From assembly GCA_004352715.1 (NCBI GenBank), contig SCFE01000106.1:131358-195357 (forward strand): 64,000 nt of DNA. Direction: 5' to 3'. The number at the start of each line of letters is the position of its first letter. The stretch's first letter is position 1. The notes beneath the pieces are model-generated. The model was not told the DNA's origin and did no database searches. It worked only from the letters and a program-made list of their open reading frames with translations. This document shows, one piece after another, positions 35,501-47,597 of this stretch. The translations under genes and the position numbers were made by a program. This stretch comes from Hofstenia miamia. Taxonomy: Eukaryota > Xenacoelomorpha > Acoela.

Positions 35501-36654
35501 GAATGAATTCATGTGCATACGCATTGTAATGTAGCTACAACTACCATTGATAGAACGTTTAGAAAAACAGCGCTGGAACTGTCGAACATTAACACAAGCA
35601 TTACATGAAATATTTCCTTCTGTAAAATATTTCTGTCACATGATGGCGTACGAAAATCCATTCTGACTGCTATCTTAATACATGGGATAAAAATTATTTT
35701 AGCGATTGCATTAAATAGACTGGTATTTTTATGTCATTTTTTGTTTATTGGATTGTGAATGTGATGTCTTAATTTTTTAGTTTTTTTGGTTTATAGTCAA
35801 TATATGATTTGCTTATAAGTTACATTACGTAACTTTAAAGTGAATTGCTGTTGTAAGAATAGGACAAGTAAAACATATGAACTTTAAAGTTTTTGTTGTA
35901 TTCACTTCCATGGGTACGATTTGTTTTTGAACACCCAATTCTTCAGTTGTTAGCTTTAGAAAAAAGAAAAAATACAATGTGTTGAAATGCGAGTTTTAGT
36001 TGAGAATTAAAATGCATCAAAATACTTATAAGTAGCTCCAATACCGAGGTTGGGCCTAACTGAGAAATATTCCCTTGTTTAATATAATATTGACAGTTCG
36101 TTGCCCCACAATTAGGATTTTAGAGTGGTATCTGGGTGGCTAATCTCTTAAAAATTCAACAGCCGACCTCTTTGAATTTTAATAAAAACCTAGAAGGCAG
36201 CTAATGATTTGATGTTATCTATGAAAATTATGATTACTTAAAGAAGGCATTCTAGAACGTTTTATTAATAGTTTTTCTAAAAATTAGAGCACAAAGCAAC
36301 TGGAGCTGCTAATTGAAAATAAGAATTAAAAAAAAGAGGAACTGCTTCTTAAAAAACTCAGATTGACAAACTCGTCCACTGGACATATTTCTTAATTCAA
36401 TAATCATGATTATGAAATAAATTTTTTAAAATTATGCAAAAAGTCGAAATAAATTAGAAGATAATAAAAATTAATTAATAAACAAATAGATGTTGGTAGA
36501 TATGCTCAAATAGTAATATATACTGAGCGTTCCAAAGGTCCTCGTCACTAGAAATTTTACCCCGTGATTGCTTAAATCAAAAACTATATCAATCAGAAAA
36601 CATCAATATATTAATCATAAAAAATATAAATAAAACACTTAAATAATTTTGACA
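35501..36654. other. intergenic, nothing recognised
   Basis: Very AT-rich with no significant frame on either strand and no clear terminal repeats. Confidence 0.5.
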
Positions 36655-37290
36655 TTATGCCAAATGTTGAAATTGAACTCCGTTCCCTTCTTTGCATAGA
36701 TGCCAGCGGCGATAGAATTCACAATAGGAGTTTCGGATCATTTCTGAGGGATACTTTTCAATGTTGTTGCAATCGCTTGCTTTAGTTGAACGGTCGATCA
36801 GCAGCCATGTGCGTAGACATTTTCTTTCACATAGGGCCAGAGCCAAAAGTCTAGCAAATTTAAATCAGGGAATCATGACGGACATTTTTGAGGTCCTCTT
36901 CTGCCGATCCATCTTCCTGGATCGTCCTCCTTCAGCTTTTGAACATATCTGTACCTAAAACGCTTGATTTTAAAATTCGGTTTAAGCTTCCCAATGGAAC
37001 GCCGACGTTTCTAGAAATCTCACACTGTGTACCATATCTGAATTCTTAGTTGCGTACTGGATCACAGCCGAGTGTTCAAATGACGGACGACCAGATCGTG
37101 GTTTGTCCATCAGACTTCCAGTTTCAAAGAGTTGCTTCTTCCATGTGTTGATTGTAGTTCTTGCAGGAGCAAGCTTGTCAAAAGTTTTCTCAAATTCTTT
37201 TATTGCACGTTTACAACTACCAGTTACTATTGCATATGCCACTAAACTAACATTCTCTTCAATAGTCAATTCGCTGCTACCACTCATCAT
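36655..37290 (-). pseudogene. mariner/IS630-type transposase, internally deleted
   Basis: The minus-strand ATG at 37290 opens a helix-turn-helix region with T-I-N-T-W-K-K-Q-L-F-E-T-G-S-L and K-P-R-S-G-R-P-S, the linker typical of transposases that start with a DUF4817/HTH domain. A second HTH-like piece (V-P-L-G-S-L-N-R-I-L) follows near 36990. The end (about 36870-36655, in changed frames) shows F-W-L-W-P-Y-V-K-E-N-V-Y and Q-L-K-Q-A-I, the conserved C-terminus after the catalytic triad. The catalytic core between them is missing, so this is an internal-deletion derivative. Confidence 0.65.
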
Positions 37291-37468
37291 GAAAGAATGA
37301 ATGAACGTAGATGGCTTTTTTCGATAAGTTTCGTTTAACTGTTCGAATTCAAATATTCAAACACAGAAGTCATCTCATAAACTTCATAGTCATCTACAAA
37401 AGAGAAATTTCTACAATCTCTTCTACAGAAGTTGAATTTCTTACGACTTATATTACAGTTGGAACGCT

Positions 37469-37469
<1 letters not shown>

Positions 37470-37502
<33 letters not shown>
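37470..37502. repeat. (TA)n microsatellite ending in a single N
   Basis: About 16 TA units break off at an N (37503), so the true length is unknown. Confidence 0.9.
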
Positions 37503-37503
37503 N

Positions 37504-38245
37504 CATACGTGCCACTTTCTGCATTAACTCTTGCAAGTAATGCAATTAAAAGTTATTAAGCTTTTATGAATCTTGTCGACTTGAAATAGGAAAAAAATAA
37601 TGAATATCACCATAGTTATAATAGCGACGCCCATGAATTAATTTTTTCTAAATAATTTTTTAAGAAACTAAAATGATTTATTTATATGAATTTAAGGATC
37701 TAGAGTTTTTCACTACATGAATCGAAACAATTTCTTTCTAAGAAATATTTCATGCTTGTGCACTCAATTTCATAATCATATTCCTAATATATTTGCTATA
37801 AATTATGATTTTTCCTAGAAATACTTAATTCTAAATCTGCATAAATTCTCATTTGTGTTTTTGAAGCAGTCAAAACTGACATTTTAAGAATCTCAGATTG
37901 CTTCTTTTCATGCTATATATATATATATATATATTTCATTTGGTTCTACTTTCTTGCATTTCAGAAGAAAATTCTGTTTAGAAATTAATAATTTGTCTAT
38001 TAATAGTTTTCATAATCATATTTAGAATCATGATATTGTACTTTATATGCAACACTAAATAAGCCAACATCATCTGACATAGGGCTCACAAATTAATTTT
38101 TAAGTTCATCAAATGGAACTTATTCAAGCTTTGGCTCAACAAAATCTTACGTTCAAAGCTCAAGTAGTTTTGCCCTTTACATTGACACATAGAAATATGT
38201 ATTAATATAAAACAATGCTAACATGCAATAAATATATAATAGTCA
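37504..38245. other. 3' flank of the minus-strand transporter gene
   Basis: AT-rich, with a second (TA)n run at 37914-37934. It should carry the 3' untranslated region of the transporter at 38246-39739; no gene is seen. Confidence 0.5.
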
Positions 38246-39739
38246 CTACAGTCCTGCTTCCGCTTTTTCGTCCTCGCTGCTCTTTAAGTGTGGCAAATTA
38301 ACATCATCTTTGACGTATAGAAAAAGAACGCTATACACAACTAAAATGAGAACAGCAAACGCTAAGAAGACTAGTTCAATTCCGGTCAACCAAGTCAATC
38401 CCAAAGAACTGAATGTATTCAATATAAACAATGGATTCAGCAGAGTGCCCATGAATCCGAAGACTGTAAAGAGGGTTTGATGAACAGAATGCTTCTTTTG
38501 AATTGATACAATGACACCATGTGATGCCGTAACACTTACAAGAATAAACGAACTTAAAAAGCTATGTAGTAAACCCCATGCAGTTATTTGCCAACTCTCC
38601 AACGCCTTTTCACTATCGCACCATGAATAAACGCAACCATAATCTAGAGAAGGAAGTTGATGCACTAGAGTTTTTGATCCAAAAGCTGGAAAGATTAAGA
38701 AATAGCTGAAAAAGTTGGCTATGAAAGACCCGATTAGCAAATAATGGGCATGCATGCGTTGCATACAATGAATGGCTAGCATGTATCCCAGTAGACCAAG
38801 AAATCCACCCCTCATTGTCAATTTATTGGCGTGCTTTGTTGCTATCTCATTTGTATAGTTGAACTCTGCACTATACAAATTGCTGAAGTTACAGGTGGGA
38901 ATGATCAAGGTATTCAGCATCCAAATAAAATTCATGATTAATGCTCCAGTCCACGAAATGAACGTAATTCGACTTGAGAAACTTTTCTTGATTTCTGGAC
39001 GTGATAGTGCTTTTCTAAGAATTCTCTTGCCGCCAGAGCTCTTCTTTTCATCTTGATCAAGAAATTCATTTATTTCATCGAGATCCATTATTGAGTAGTA
39101 AGAAAAAAAGGCTACAACTAAACCTAAAATCGCAACAGCATATATAACTAAAGTGTTGCAATCAAAAATAGGAAGGTGCGAATTGTACGCAGTAGAAACG
39201 CTGAAAAATGAGAAAAAAGAGACTAGGAGAGTAGACGCTAAGTGGCCGAGTCCATGAACAGCTGATACGTAACCTAGCATTTCTACTCTAACTTCAGGCT
39301 TCCTAATTGCTAAACTTACATATGTTCGAACAAGAGCGACATTTCCTGCACTAATGCCTGTTACAAATGACAAAAACACGACCCATGGATAACGCCAGTC
39401 GTTCGGGACGAGATTGGCATACCCAAAAAGAAACACTGAGATAAAGCTAAGAATGTTTGACCCAACAATTAGGAGTCTAGCGCTATGTTTTGTCGTCAGA
39501 TATCCAAACAAAAATCCTCCCAGAATTGCACCAAGTGAACCAAATGCAAGGAACATGCTTTGTATGAAGGTAACATCTTGTTCGTAAGGATTCAGATCTC
39601 GTAAATACCCTGGTAAAAACGATACAGTGTAGCCAGTTACCAACCCAGAATAAATGGTAACGAGTAATGTATATTTAATTGAGCCTTTATACCTTGACTG
39701 AAACTCTTCTTGTTCTTCAGAAAGTTGCTCTTGAGACAT
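38246..39739 (-). CDS. MFS transporter, MFSD8-like, intronless
   Basis: An unbroken 497-codon frame starts at ATG 39737-39739 and encodes a polytopic membrane protein with about 12 hydrophobic segments. After a short acidic N-terminus comes S-G-L-V-T-G-Y-T-V-S-F-L-P; the loop between helices 2 and 3 reads G-Y-L-T-T-K-H-S-A-R, a diverged MFS motif A. The stretch G-N-V-A-L-V-R-T-Y-V and the following R-V-E-M-L-G-Y-V-S-A recall the MFSD8/CLN7 family, whose members sit in lysosomal membranes. The large loop before helix 7 carries two N-glycosylation sites (N-F-S, N-Y-T). The substrate is not predictable. It is closely related to, and exactly as long as, the product of 58478-59971. The long loop between helices 6 and 7 has the basic R-K-A-L-S-R-P-E-I-K-K. 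Confidence 0.85.
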   Translation of the reverse strand: MSQEQLSEEQEEFQSRYKGSIKYTLLVTIYSGLVTGYTVSFLPGYLRDLNPYEQDVTFIQSMFLAFGSLGAILGGFLFGYLTTKHSARLLIVGSNILSFISVFLFGYANLVPNDWRYPWVVFLSFVTGISAGNVALVRTYVSLAIRKPEVRVEMLGYVSAVHGLGHLASTLLVSFFSFFSVSTAYNSHLPIFDCNTLVIYAVAILGLVVAFFSYYSIMDLDEINEFLDQDEKKSSGGKRILRKALSRPEIKKSFSSRITFISWTGALIMNFIWMLNTLIIPTCNFSNLYSAEFNYTNEIATKHANKLTMRGGFLGLLGYMLAIHCMQRMHAHYLLIGSFIANFFSYFLIFPAFGSKTLVHQLPSLDYGCVYSWCDSEKALESWQITAWGLLHSFLSSFILVSVTASHGVIVSIQKKHSVHQTLFTVFGFMGTLLNPLFILNTFSSLGLTWLTGIELVFLAFAVLILVVYSVLFLYVKDDVNLPHLKSSEDEKAEAGL

Positions 39740-40041
39740 ATTAGAAAGTTATTCAAAAGTATAATGACAAAATAAATTTACACTGTTGATTATATAGAGT
39801 ACTTCTTCCGTTTTAAGCGGATGCAAATCGTTCTTAGCTTTCAAAGTAGCGGAAATCGTGGCGACATTTTCGATCATGCATGCAAACTTAATATATTTTG
39901 TTTCAGCACCTTTTCTATACTTAGACCTTCAAGAAATACAACAAATGCTTGCATAAACCCATCAATAACTACATTCTTTATAAATTGATAGCTAATTCAA
40001 CTGAAGTAACTGAATATGTTGTTAAATGTCTGCTTATTATT
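39740..40041. other. upstream region of the MFS gene
   Basis: About 300 bp between the transporter start and a LINE ORF1 fragment on the other strand. It should contain the transporter's promoter; a TTATATAG near 39790 is TATA-like but not convincing on its own. Confidence 0.4.
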
Positions 40042-40233
40042 ATGTCAGCTCTCACCGAGGACGGTCGGGTTTCCCCCGCTCTCGCAGAGGCGATTCGCAG
40101 CTCGCTGTTTGGTGGCGCTGCGACCCTGGATGCGTCAAGCGCATTAATAAAACATAAAAAGAAAACACTGCAGATGAGCATTTTGGAAATCGGACCGACC
40201 CGGATCGATCTGAACACTAAAAAATTAGACTGA
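40042..40233 (+). pseudogene. LINE ORF1 N-terminal fragment
   Basis: ATG at 40042 is followed by A-L-T-E-D-G-R-V-S-P-A-L, S-L-F-G-G-A-A-T-L-D-A and K-H-K-K-K-T-L-Q, aligning residue for residue with the start of the ORF1 at 25588. Similarity ends at about 40173, and unrelated sequence with CCGACCCGG motifs follows. Conservation between two broken copies suggests this N-terminal block matters to the element. Confidence 0.6.
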
Positions 40234-41079
40234 TCGGATCGGGTTGTGGGTCAATATAACCTTTGCAGTTGGAGAGCACTAACAGATTTAAGGAACTGAA
40301 GACAAACATTTGATTTTTTTCAAATTCTTGAAGCCCTTAATGATTTTTAATTGTATATTGATTTCCTATTGTTTTCATTTCATAAAACATATTGTGCGTA
40401 TTATGATAACAATCTTTCTCTCATCAGGTCGGGTCGCAGGCCTGTGTTAGACATATTGGGTCGCCCCTCGATTCATTGCTAGTATTATATTGAAGATAGC
40501 AATTTAATGTTGAAAAATTTACATATAATAAATGTAAGCTGTACCAATTAAGGGAAATTAAGAATTATGAAATAGTTCCATATATGTACAATCAATTTAT
40601 CACTTTAAGTAATAACCTTCATAAGATCCTTGGTACTCAAATTAGCGCATCAGAATAATGAAAACTTTGTGAGGTTTTAAGATTTTCAATTAGTAAGTTA
40701 GAAATTATTTCTTTAAATTTGCACGACCTGCGGAACTGCTATGAAAATTTTCTCCACTTTTGCAAAATAATAGGTAATAATACTATAGTTTGTCTTGTTG
40801 AAACATTCGCTCCCAGCTTCATCATACGAAATTTGAACTTGACGTTGCCAGTTGCCAACGACGAGATATTTTGTAGATATATCATTCAACAACTGTTAAT
40901 GCAAGTCGCCAGAGTAAGTTGGGCGAATCTATCCCGTGTGCCAAGCGCGCATTGATCCATCCTGATATGATACCTCTACTACGAGCATTCTCGTAGGCGG
41001 CAAAACGGAACACACTGCCGTTTACTAGTATACTCGTAGCTGGCAGCGAATGTGTTAATAACGATGCTGATACTAGTGT
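40234..41079. other. intergenic, nothing recognised
   Basis: AT-rich with GTCGGGTCG strings near 40430 that resemble hAT subterminal motifs; no ends with target duplication were found. No gene seen. Confidence 0.4.
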
Positions 41080-41706
41080 TTGGAATTCGTTATCAGACGG
41101 ATGGATACCTTCAGCAAAACAAGGAATAGACTTATAAGTTGTTTTTTAGTGATTGTTCCTAAATATTTTGAATTTAAGCGGAATAGTGATGCGGAAGGTC
41201 AACATGAAATTGTCGAGAGTATGTGGCTTGGGTCTTACTATGGAGAAAAATTGTTTGTTAAGGTTAGTTACTGCCCTCACAAACAATTTTCAGTGCATTT
41301 ATCGAATAGAAATCAGAGGAAATTTTTCAAGTTTCCCAAATTTTGATCGACTTATTTTATGTGGAGATTACAACATCATTTTTTATGATAAAAAGCAAGC
41401 ATACGTAATTGAGAATCTGCTAAATGAGTATAAATTCTTTTCATTGAACAAACTTTCCACATGTTAGTACACAAATTACTGTTTCTCCATGCATTTTCGG
41501 CGATCATAACATGTTACTCATAGTTGATAATAAAATGCACGTCAAAAAGTATGAAAATAGTTAAACGTTCCACCAAGAACTTCAATATAGAAAACTTCTT
41601 GTATGATTTGTGCTTCATCAATTGGACTGCTTTCTACATGCTTTTTAATATTGATGAGATATTAGCAGGGTACCTCTACCTAGTTGAACAAATTTTTGAC
41701 ATGCAT
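41080..41706 (+). pseudogene. LINE ORF2 endonuclease fragment
   Basis: In shifting frames the segment shows V-E-S-M-W-L near 41215, D-R-L-I-L-C-G-D-Y-N-I at about 41347-41380 (the G-D-x-N core of apurinic-type LINE endonucleases) and, at 41575-41706, R-S-T-K-N-F-N-I-E-N-F followed by I-F-D-M-H, the linker to the RT. The H-A-P that normally follows resumes after the MITE at 41965. Stops and frameshifts make it non-functional. Confidence 0.7.
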
Positions 41707-41964
41707 CATGGCCTACTAAATTCATAATTTATATTAACTCTGTCCCACTTAATAAGTAAAGTTTTATATCGATAATTGGGGTTTTATTATAGCGTAAATA
41801 CCATGGTTTTGGCTCGAATTAGATAGTTTAGGATCTTGTGCATATTATAAAAAAAATGAAAATCAAAACTTAAAAATTATACTCGTGGTTATATCATACT
41901 ACTTCATTTTCCTCAAAACCGGTTTACTTATTAACTGGGACAGAGTTTAATTTAGTAGGCCATG
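41707..41964. mobile_element. MITE inserted in the LINE endonuclease
   Basis: The 258-bp insert has inverted ends CATGGCCTACTAAATT...AATTTAGTAGGCCATG, and inner inverted segments AACTCTGTCCCA and TTAATAAGTAAA. It is flanked by CATGCAT on both sides (41700-41706 and 41965-41971). Removing insert and one copy restores the LINE reading F-D-M-H-A-P-I-H-K, which proves it is an insertion. A 7-bp duplication does not match the common superfamilies exactly; the partly palindromic target leaves the length slightly ambiguous. Confidence 0.75.
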
Positions 41965-43239
41965 CATGCATGCACCGATTCACAAACAACCCCTCTCATG
42001 ACACCCTTAAGGATGAAAGACTAAAATTGAAGAAATGATTTAGAAAATGAAAGGAATCTAACGTAAATTTATGTAAAAGCAAAAACTGATAATTTATTAA
42101 AATAGATGACACATAAATAGATGCACGTAGCATGTTTTGTGATAAACATTAGTTGCGCTTATGTGCTAAGCATGACGTGCATATTTTTGGTCTTCCTTTT
42201 TGGTACTAGTCAAGTTTGGGATTCCTACAATCACAAAACAGCTATGCTTCGTATATTATGAAGAAATTACTTAAGCTATTAGAGAAAGATATTGTCAAAA
42301 ACTCTAGTTTGTTAGCCTTTGAAAAATTTAATACAGCCAAAAATAAATGGTCCTATGCTGAAATGGTTTGCAAAATCCATAGCAAAAATCAAAAAGACAT
42401 AGCTTCCTTATTCATCGGCAATAAGATTTTAAGAAACCATCAAGAAATTGCTAACCATTTATATAGTTTTTTCGTTAGTGTTGGAAAATTTACAGGATGC
42501 CCTGTGTAATATACCGATGAATTTCCAAATCATGACAATTCTTTCTGTTTGAATTTCTTGTCTAAAAACGAAGTACTAAGAAATATAAATCAAATAAACA
42601 ATTACAAATCCAAAGAGCCATGCAACGTACCTAACTTCATCATGGAATACAGTGTCACATCTAACATATACTTCTAATCTATGCATCCACCATTGGTATT
42701 TTCCCAAATATTTAAGTATAACTTTGCTACTCCCATCTACAAAGATAAGGATCCTCAAGGACCTGCAAATTATAGGCTAATTTTTGCAACCTAAAATATT
42801 CGAACGAAGTCTATATAACCTGCTTTAAAATTATTTTAATGAATCCAAATTTATTTTTAATAATCAAAGTCTACAACTGACGCATTGTTATTTGCAATCG
42901 AAGAATTGAGGAAATTATTTAAATTTTTTGCTGTAGTTTTTATTGATCTATCAAAAGCCTTTGACAGCATGTGTCTACCATACTCTTAAGAAAATTACAT
43001 ATGTATGGTCTTAGTAGCGATGCTTTGAACTTAGTTAGCAGCTTTTTAACTAAAAGGTATCAAGCTTTAAAGCTTTGTGTCAGTCATCTGATGAGGAGAT
43101 TTTCAGAGAAGATCCGCAGTTTCAATTTTAGGGCCCTTATTTAACAAATATTTTAACAATATTGCCAATTGCTTAGCCCATTTTAAAATTTTAAATTGTT
43201 CATAGAATTAATTTTGTCAGCACGAATTATAAAGTTACT
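41965..43239 (+). pseudogene. LINE ORF2 RT, N-terminal and finger regions, decayed
   Basis: Starting with the A-P-I-H-K end of the endonuclease linker, it continues into 42216-42509 (K-I-H-S-K-N-Q-K-D-I-A-S-L-F, I-A-N-H-L-Y-S-F-F-V-S-V-G) and then, with many stops, P-I-Y-K-D near 42735, T-D-A-L-L-F-A-I-E-E near 42880 and V-F-I-D-L-S-K-A-F-D-S-M at about 42937-42972, the first catalytic block. It ends near a partial I-L-G-P-L-F at 43120-43145 and a single N at 43240. Confidence 0.7.
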
Positions 43240-43361
43240 NTTCCGAAGATATCGCCCGTACCGCAAAAACTAGCAAAAAAAACGCAAAACCACTAATAAA
43301 GAAGATTAAGAATGGAACAACTACACTCGTTCACGTCATCTCCTTAAAAATCAAATCACAA

Positions 43362-43528
43362 CCATTCACTCGTATCCAGGAAGTAGGACCGCCGCTCTAA
43401 CGCAAAAAATCACGCAATACGAAAGTACTCACGTCGACAATGTGATGCTCAACACCGGTCTAATCGATGTACTAAAGTTCAATCCTAACACGTTCCGCCA
43501 AAAGCTACAAAACATCAAAACAGCGTGT
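43362..43528 (+). pseudogene. LINE ORF1 esterase fragment, out of order
   Basis: The frame reads H-S-Y-P-G-S-R-T at its start, then M-L-N-T-G-L-I-D-V-L about 25 residues later, the same blocks as in the ORF1 esterase at 26.1-26.2 kb. The segment has CG-containing codons and looks younger than the flanking RT pieces. It lies between the N-terminal and C-terminal parts of an RT, where an ORF1 does not belong, just after the single N at 43240. Confidence 0.55.
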
Positions 43529-43532
43529 TTTA

Positions 43533-44640
43533 ATGAATAATATGAAATCTGATTACATTAAAACCGACCGAAAAGTGCCTCAAGGCACAGTACTAGTCCC
43601 AATTTTATTTGCAATATATGTAAATGACATAATTAAACATGTAAAACATAATGAAATATATCAATTTGCTGATGATACTTGCCTCATAAATACAGATAAT
43701 GATGCATTTAGGGCTACAAAAAATTTACAAAGTGATATTGAAAATCTTTCTAGGTATTTCTCATCCAATCAATTAAAAATTAATATTGAAAAAACTCAAT
43801 TCATTATATTTTCCCCAATTCTGTAAAAGAAATAACAAACAAGATCGAATTAATTGTTAACTGTGTTTCAATAAAACAATCTGATCATGTTACATATTTA
43901 GGTGTTGATATTGACAAAGATTTAAAATTCGATAAATTTCTCCTAAAAAAGTTACAAAAAATGGCTTCTGGCGTTAGATACTTATACCACCTCAGAAATT
44001 TTGGACCAGATTATCACGTTCAATTATTACATGCCTTTTGTTTATCGCAATTACATTATTGTTCATTTTTATTTATAAATTTTAATANNNNNNNNNNNNN
44101 NNNNNNNNNNNNNNNNNNNNNNNNNNNNNNNNNNNNNNNNNNNNNNNNNNNNNNNNNNNNNNNNNNNNNNNNNNNNNNNNNNNNNNNNNNNNNNNNNNNN
44201 NNNNNNNNNNNNNNNNNNNNNNNNNNNNNNNNNNNNNNNNNNNNNNNNNNNNNNNNNNNNNNNNNNNNNNNNNNNNNNNNNNNNNNNNNNNNNNNNNNNN
44301 NNNNNNNNNNNNNNNNNNNNNNNNNNNNNNNNNNNNNNNNNNNNNNNNNNNNNNNNNNNTATTTAAGTATAAATATGGCCGACAATCAACTTCTTTTCTT
44401 GATAATTACTTAAAAGTAAATCCTCGATCACATAAGTTTATTTGTAGCAGTATTTCATATCCTAGTTTTCATCGAGCAGCCTCTAATATTTGGAATGATT
44501 TAGATAATGAGACTAGAGTAGAAAAAAATTACAAAAAATTTAGAAAAAATTTAAAATGTGCACTTTTATATCGACAAAATAAAATCGGAGACACAAACAT
44601 GCTAATCAAATTTACTGGTTTTTTACACTGAGCTCGCCAC
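43533..44640 (+). pseudogene. LINE RT palm to C-terminus, interrupted by a gap
   Basis: 43575-43830 encodes V-P-Q-G-T-V-L-V-P-I-L-F, N-D-I-I-K, Q-F-A-D-D-T-C-L and L-K-I-N-I-E-K-T-Q. After one frameshift 43870-44087 continues with Y-L-G-V-D-I-D-K-D-L and H-A-F-C-L-S-Q-L-H-Y. After the 272-N gap the C-terminal part is readable (I-W-N-D-L-D-N-E-T near 44490, stop near 44630). It is less decayed than the RT half at 41965-43239 and belongs to a different copy. The tail holds a (CA)n run at about 44651-44663. Confidence 0.75.
44088..44359. other. assembly gap of 272 N
   Basis: The gap lies within the C-terminal region of the LINE RT, and homology resumes on the far side. Confidence 0.95.
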
Positions 44641-47597
44641 GCACATAGACACACACACACACATTTATTCCATATATATTTTATTATTATTTTGTAAATA
44701 CATGTATTTGTAGTTTGTAGCTTTTTTTACTGTCATTTATTTACAGCAATAAATTTGCTTTGACTCTTATTGCAGAATAATTTGGCATTAAATTTAAAGA
44801 TTCAAGTTTATAATATAATACTAACTTTTGTGGAATTTGATTTTGCTAGAAACATCTTCTGCTTATTTTGAAGAAAGAAATAAATATAAATATTATTTTT
44901 AGGTAAGGATAAAGAATGAAAACAACCAATAAAATAATGGTAAAATCCGAAAAGATCATGTTATGCAACTAGCCATGTTATTTTGTTACATTAATTTGCA
45001 ACTAGAAGTGAATTCCGCTAGACTTTTTTTGAATCATGTAGTGGAAGGGATTATGGCTAAGGGCAGTTTCACAAGTCTCTGATGTCAGGAAGGAGTGCCT
45101 AACTGCAATATTACTTGTTAATTCTGATGTTAACTTATTTGCATACTTTATAACAAGAACTTGAAATCAAGCAATTACTCCATTGTTCGACATGTAAGAG
45201 CAATGGAAAAAACATTCGAAAGTACAACCTGCAAAATGTGATAATTTGTGAATTAGTTCCTCTTAAGTTAAACTAGAACAATCTCAGGTCATAGAAATGA
45301 TTAATCATTCAAAGTTGAAACAGGCAGGGTCTACTGATTGCACTTGGGTCAAACAAATATCCCTGCTTGCAGTCGTAGTTGCCGTTCGATGATATAATTA
45401 GTGCAAGTCTTGATGATAATCACGAAGTTGACTAAGAACAGATTTGAATTTTAGACACACTTTGGCCTACTAGTACTACGTTTTCGATAAGCTGACAAAT
45501 TGAGCTAGAAGCCGTCAGCTTTTTCCAGGACCGAAATTAGCCTGGACCAAACTAGACTATTTGCAATTGAACCGTTTATCATCCACGATACTCCTCAGAG
45601 GATACGTTTACAACTTCTGATATATTCAACATTTTATTACACATATAACAAGTTAAATTACCGAAAAACACCAGCAATTTTAACTTTATGAGTTTCTGAT
45701 TTGCTTAAAACCCTTAAATATTGATGACATGTAATTCAATTAGTGTTAATTTACCTTATTTAATTATAGCTACTAAGCAAATTATGATTTCCTAGAAAGA
45801 GTCATTAATATGTTACTAATGAGTTCACATCAACACCATGAAGTATAGCAGTCCTTTACAGATGACATGATTGCTATGAATATGTCATCACTAGAAGACA
45901 GACATTTCAACAAGACGTTATCCAAACAAATGTCCTAGACAAAAGAGAAAAATATTCTTATCAGAATACAATTTACTAATTAAAATACTAACCGGCAATT
46001 GAAATTAATCATGATTATTAATCATTAGCATACATTTACTATAGAAAACCAAATATTAAGCCACCCCATAAAATCGATAAATAGCGTATTTAAAATTTTT
46101 TTAGCAATATAAACACACTGCAAAAATTGGACAGCTTTCTGGAAATCTTTAACAGATGGTGTGGTGATGTTAAATCCTGCTTGAAAAATGTAATGCAAAA
46201 CATTCTTTGGTTGAATATAATTGATTTCCCAGAAAGCCACTGCTGCGAAGTGGTGAAACGGTGAATGAAAATATTCTTCAAATCATATTAATTCTTTCTT
46301 CAGGCAGACTTAATGTGGTTTCTAGTGGCATTTTTGATATTACCAGAATGAATTCTACGTTAATTCTTTACATGCTTGGGAGAATCTTACTTACTACTTT
46401 GAAAATCAGCTAATACAAGAAAGAATTTTGGAATTTTGTGTGCTTGTTCACACTGAGTGCACATTCAATAATTAAATTCGACGTACTTATGTAATTTAAT
46501 AAACCAAAGTTATAATGTACTAGCCAACATATAAGCTACTGCTAGAATGACCAAACTATTTAATGAATAATTTACGTCTGATAAAATCAAATTGTTTTTG
46601 AGGAACATGTTAATTAGATTGAGCAAACAGCAATGAATGATTTGCTTTGATAAGATTCATTAATGTGTTGAATGATTTAGGTGTTTCTCTATTTTACATT
46701 ATTTATTGTAAATATTTCGATATAAATATCTGTACATGTTCAGTGTTATACATATAAACTTGAAAATACATTGTGTTGAAATAAAGAAATGATAAAATAA
46801 TTAACCTTGCATATAATCTTAGGAAAATCTCGGACCAACAGGACAGCAGTTTTTTAGTACAGGAACAAATGAACAGGACCGTAATGGACCATTTCCAGTT
46901 CTACTTGCAGAGATTGAGTTCTTTCAAGTACATCGCATAAATATATGACAATTTGGAAAATTATTTTTGAAACCTGGCCATTCAATTGATAAAAGCGCTA
47001 AATCGAAATATTGATATTGATTCATTTTCGTCATTTATTGGTAGCGACTTTTTCTATACATTTGAAGAGCTTTTTGCCTTATTTTTTAAGATGTTCTTGA
47101 CAGGTTACTATTTGTCTTGTATATCATTTGCGTTGCCTTAATTATTTTGCCTGTAATTCTTTGATAAATTTCGAATTGTACTGATATTGGGGTACTATTT
47201 GAATGTTTGCTTGCAAGCACTTCACTGCCCCTGAAAAATTCTATTGAAAACTATATTAATTTAATCATTTGAGTAATTTTCTATAATCCATACCAGTGTT
47301 GAGTTAGACTAAAATCTTTAGATTAGATCTACCAGGATTAGCACTGCCGGAATAGTACACGGGAAATAATTGAAAACTTTATAGATTTGATATACATTCT
47401 ACAAAAACAATCAAAATACATCTGCTACTATGTTAGTCCATTGCTGAGGATTAATCGGTTCAAGTGAAATTTGAGGCGCAGTTATTCATTCCAGCTCAAA
47501 AATTGTTCAGAATCAGGTTGGACATAATCCTGGTTGTTTCATCAATTCGATATCATTTTAGTTTGGACAAATTGTAGAGTCGTGAGTCACTGATGGT
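44641..47597. other. intergenic, nothing recognised
   Basis: About 3 kb of AT-rich sequence with only short frames (for example 46025-46281 minus) that show no domain. No terminal repeats were noticed. Confidence 0.5.
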
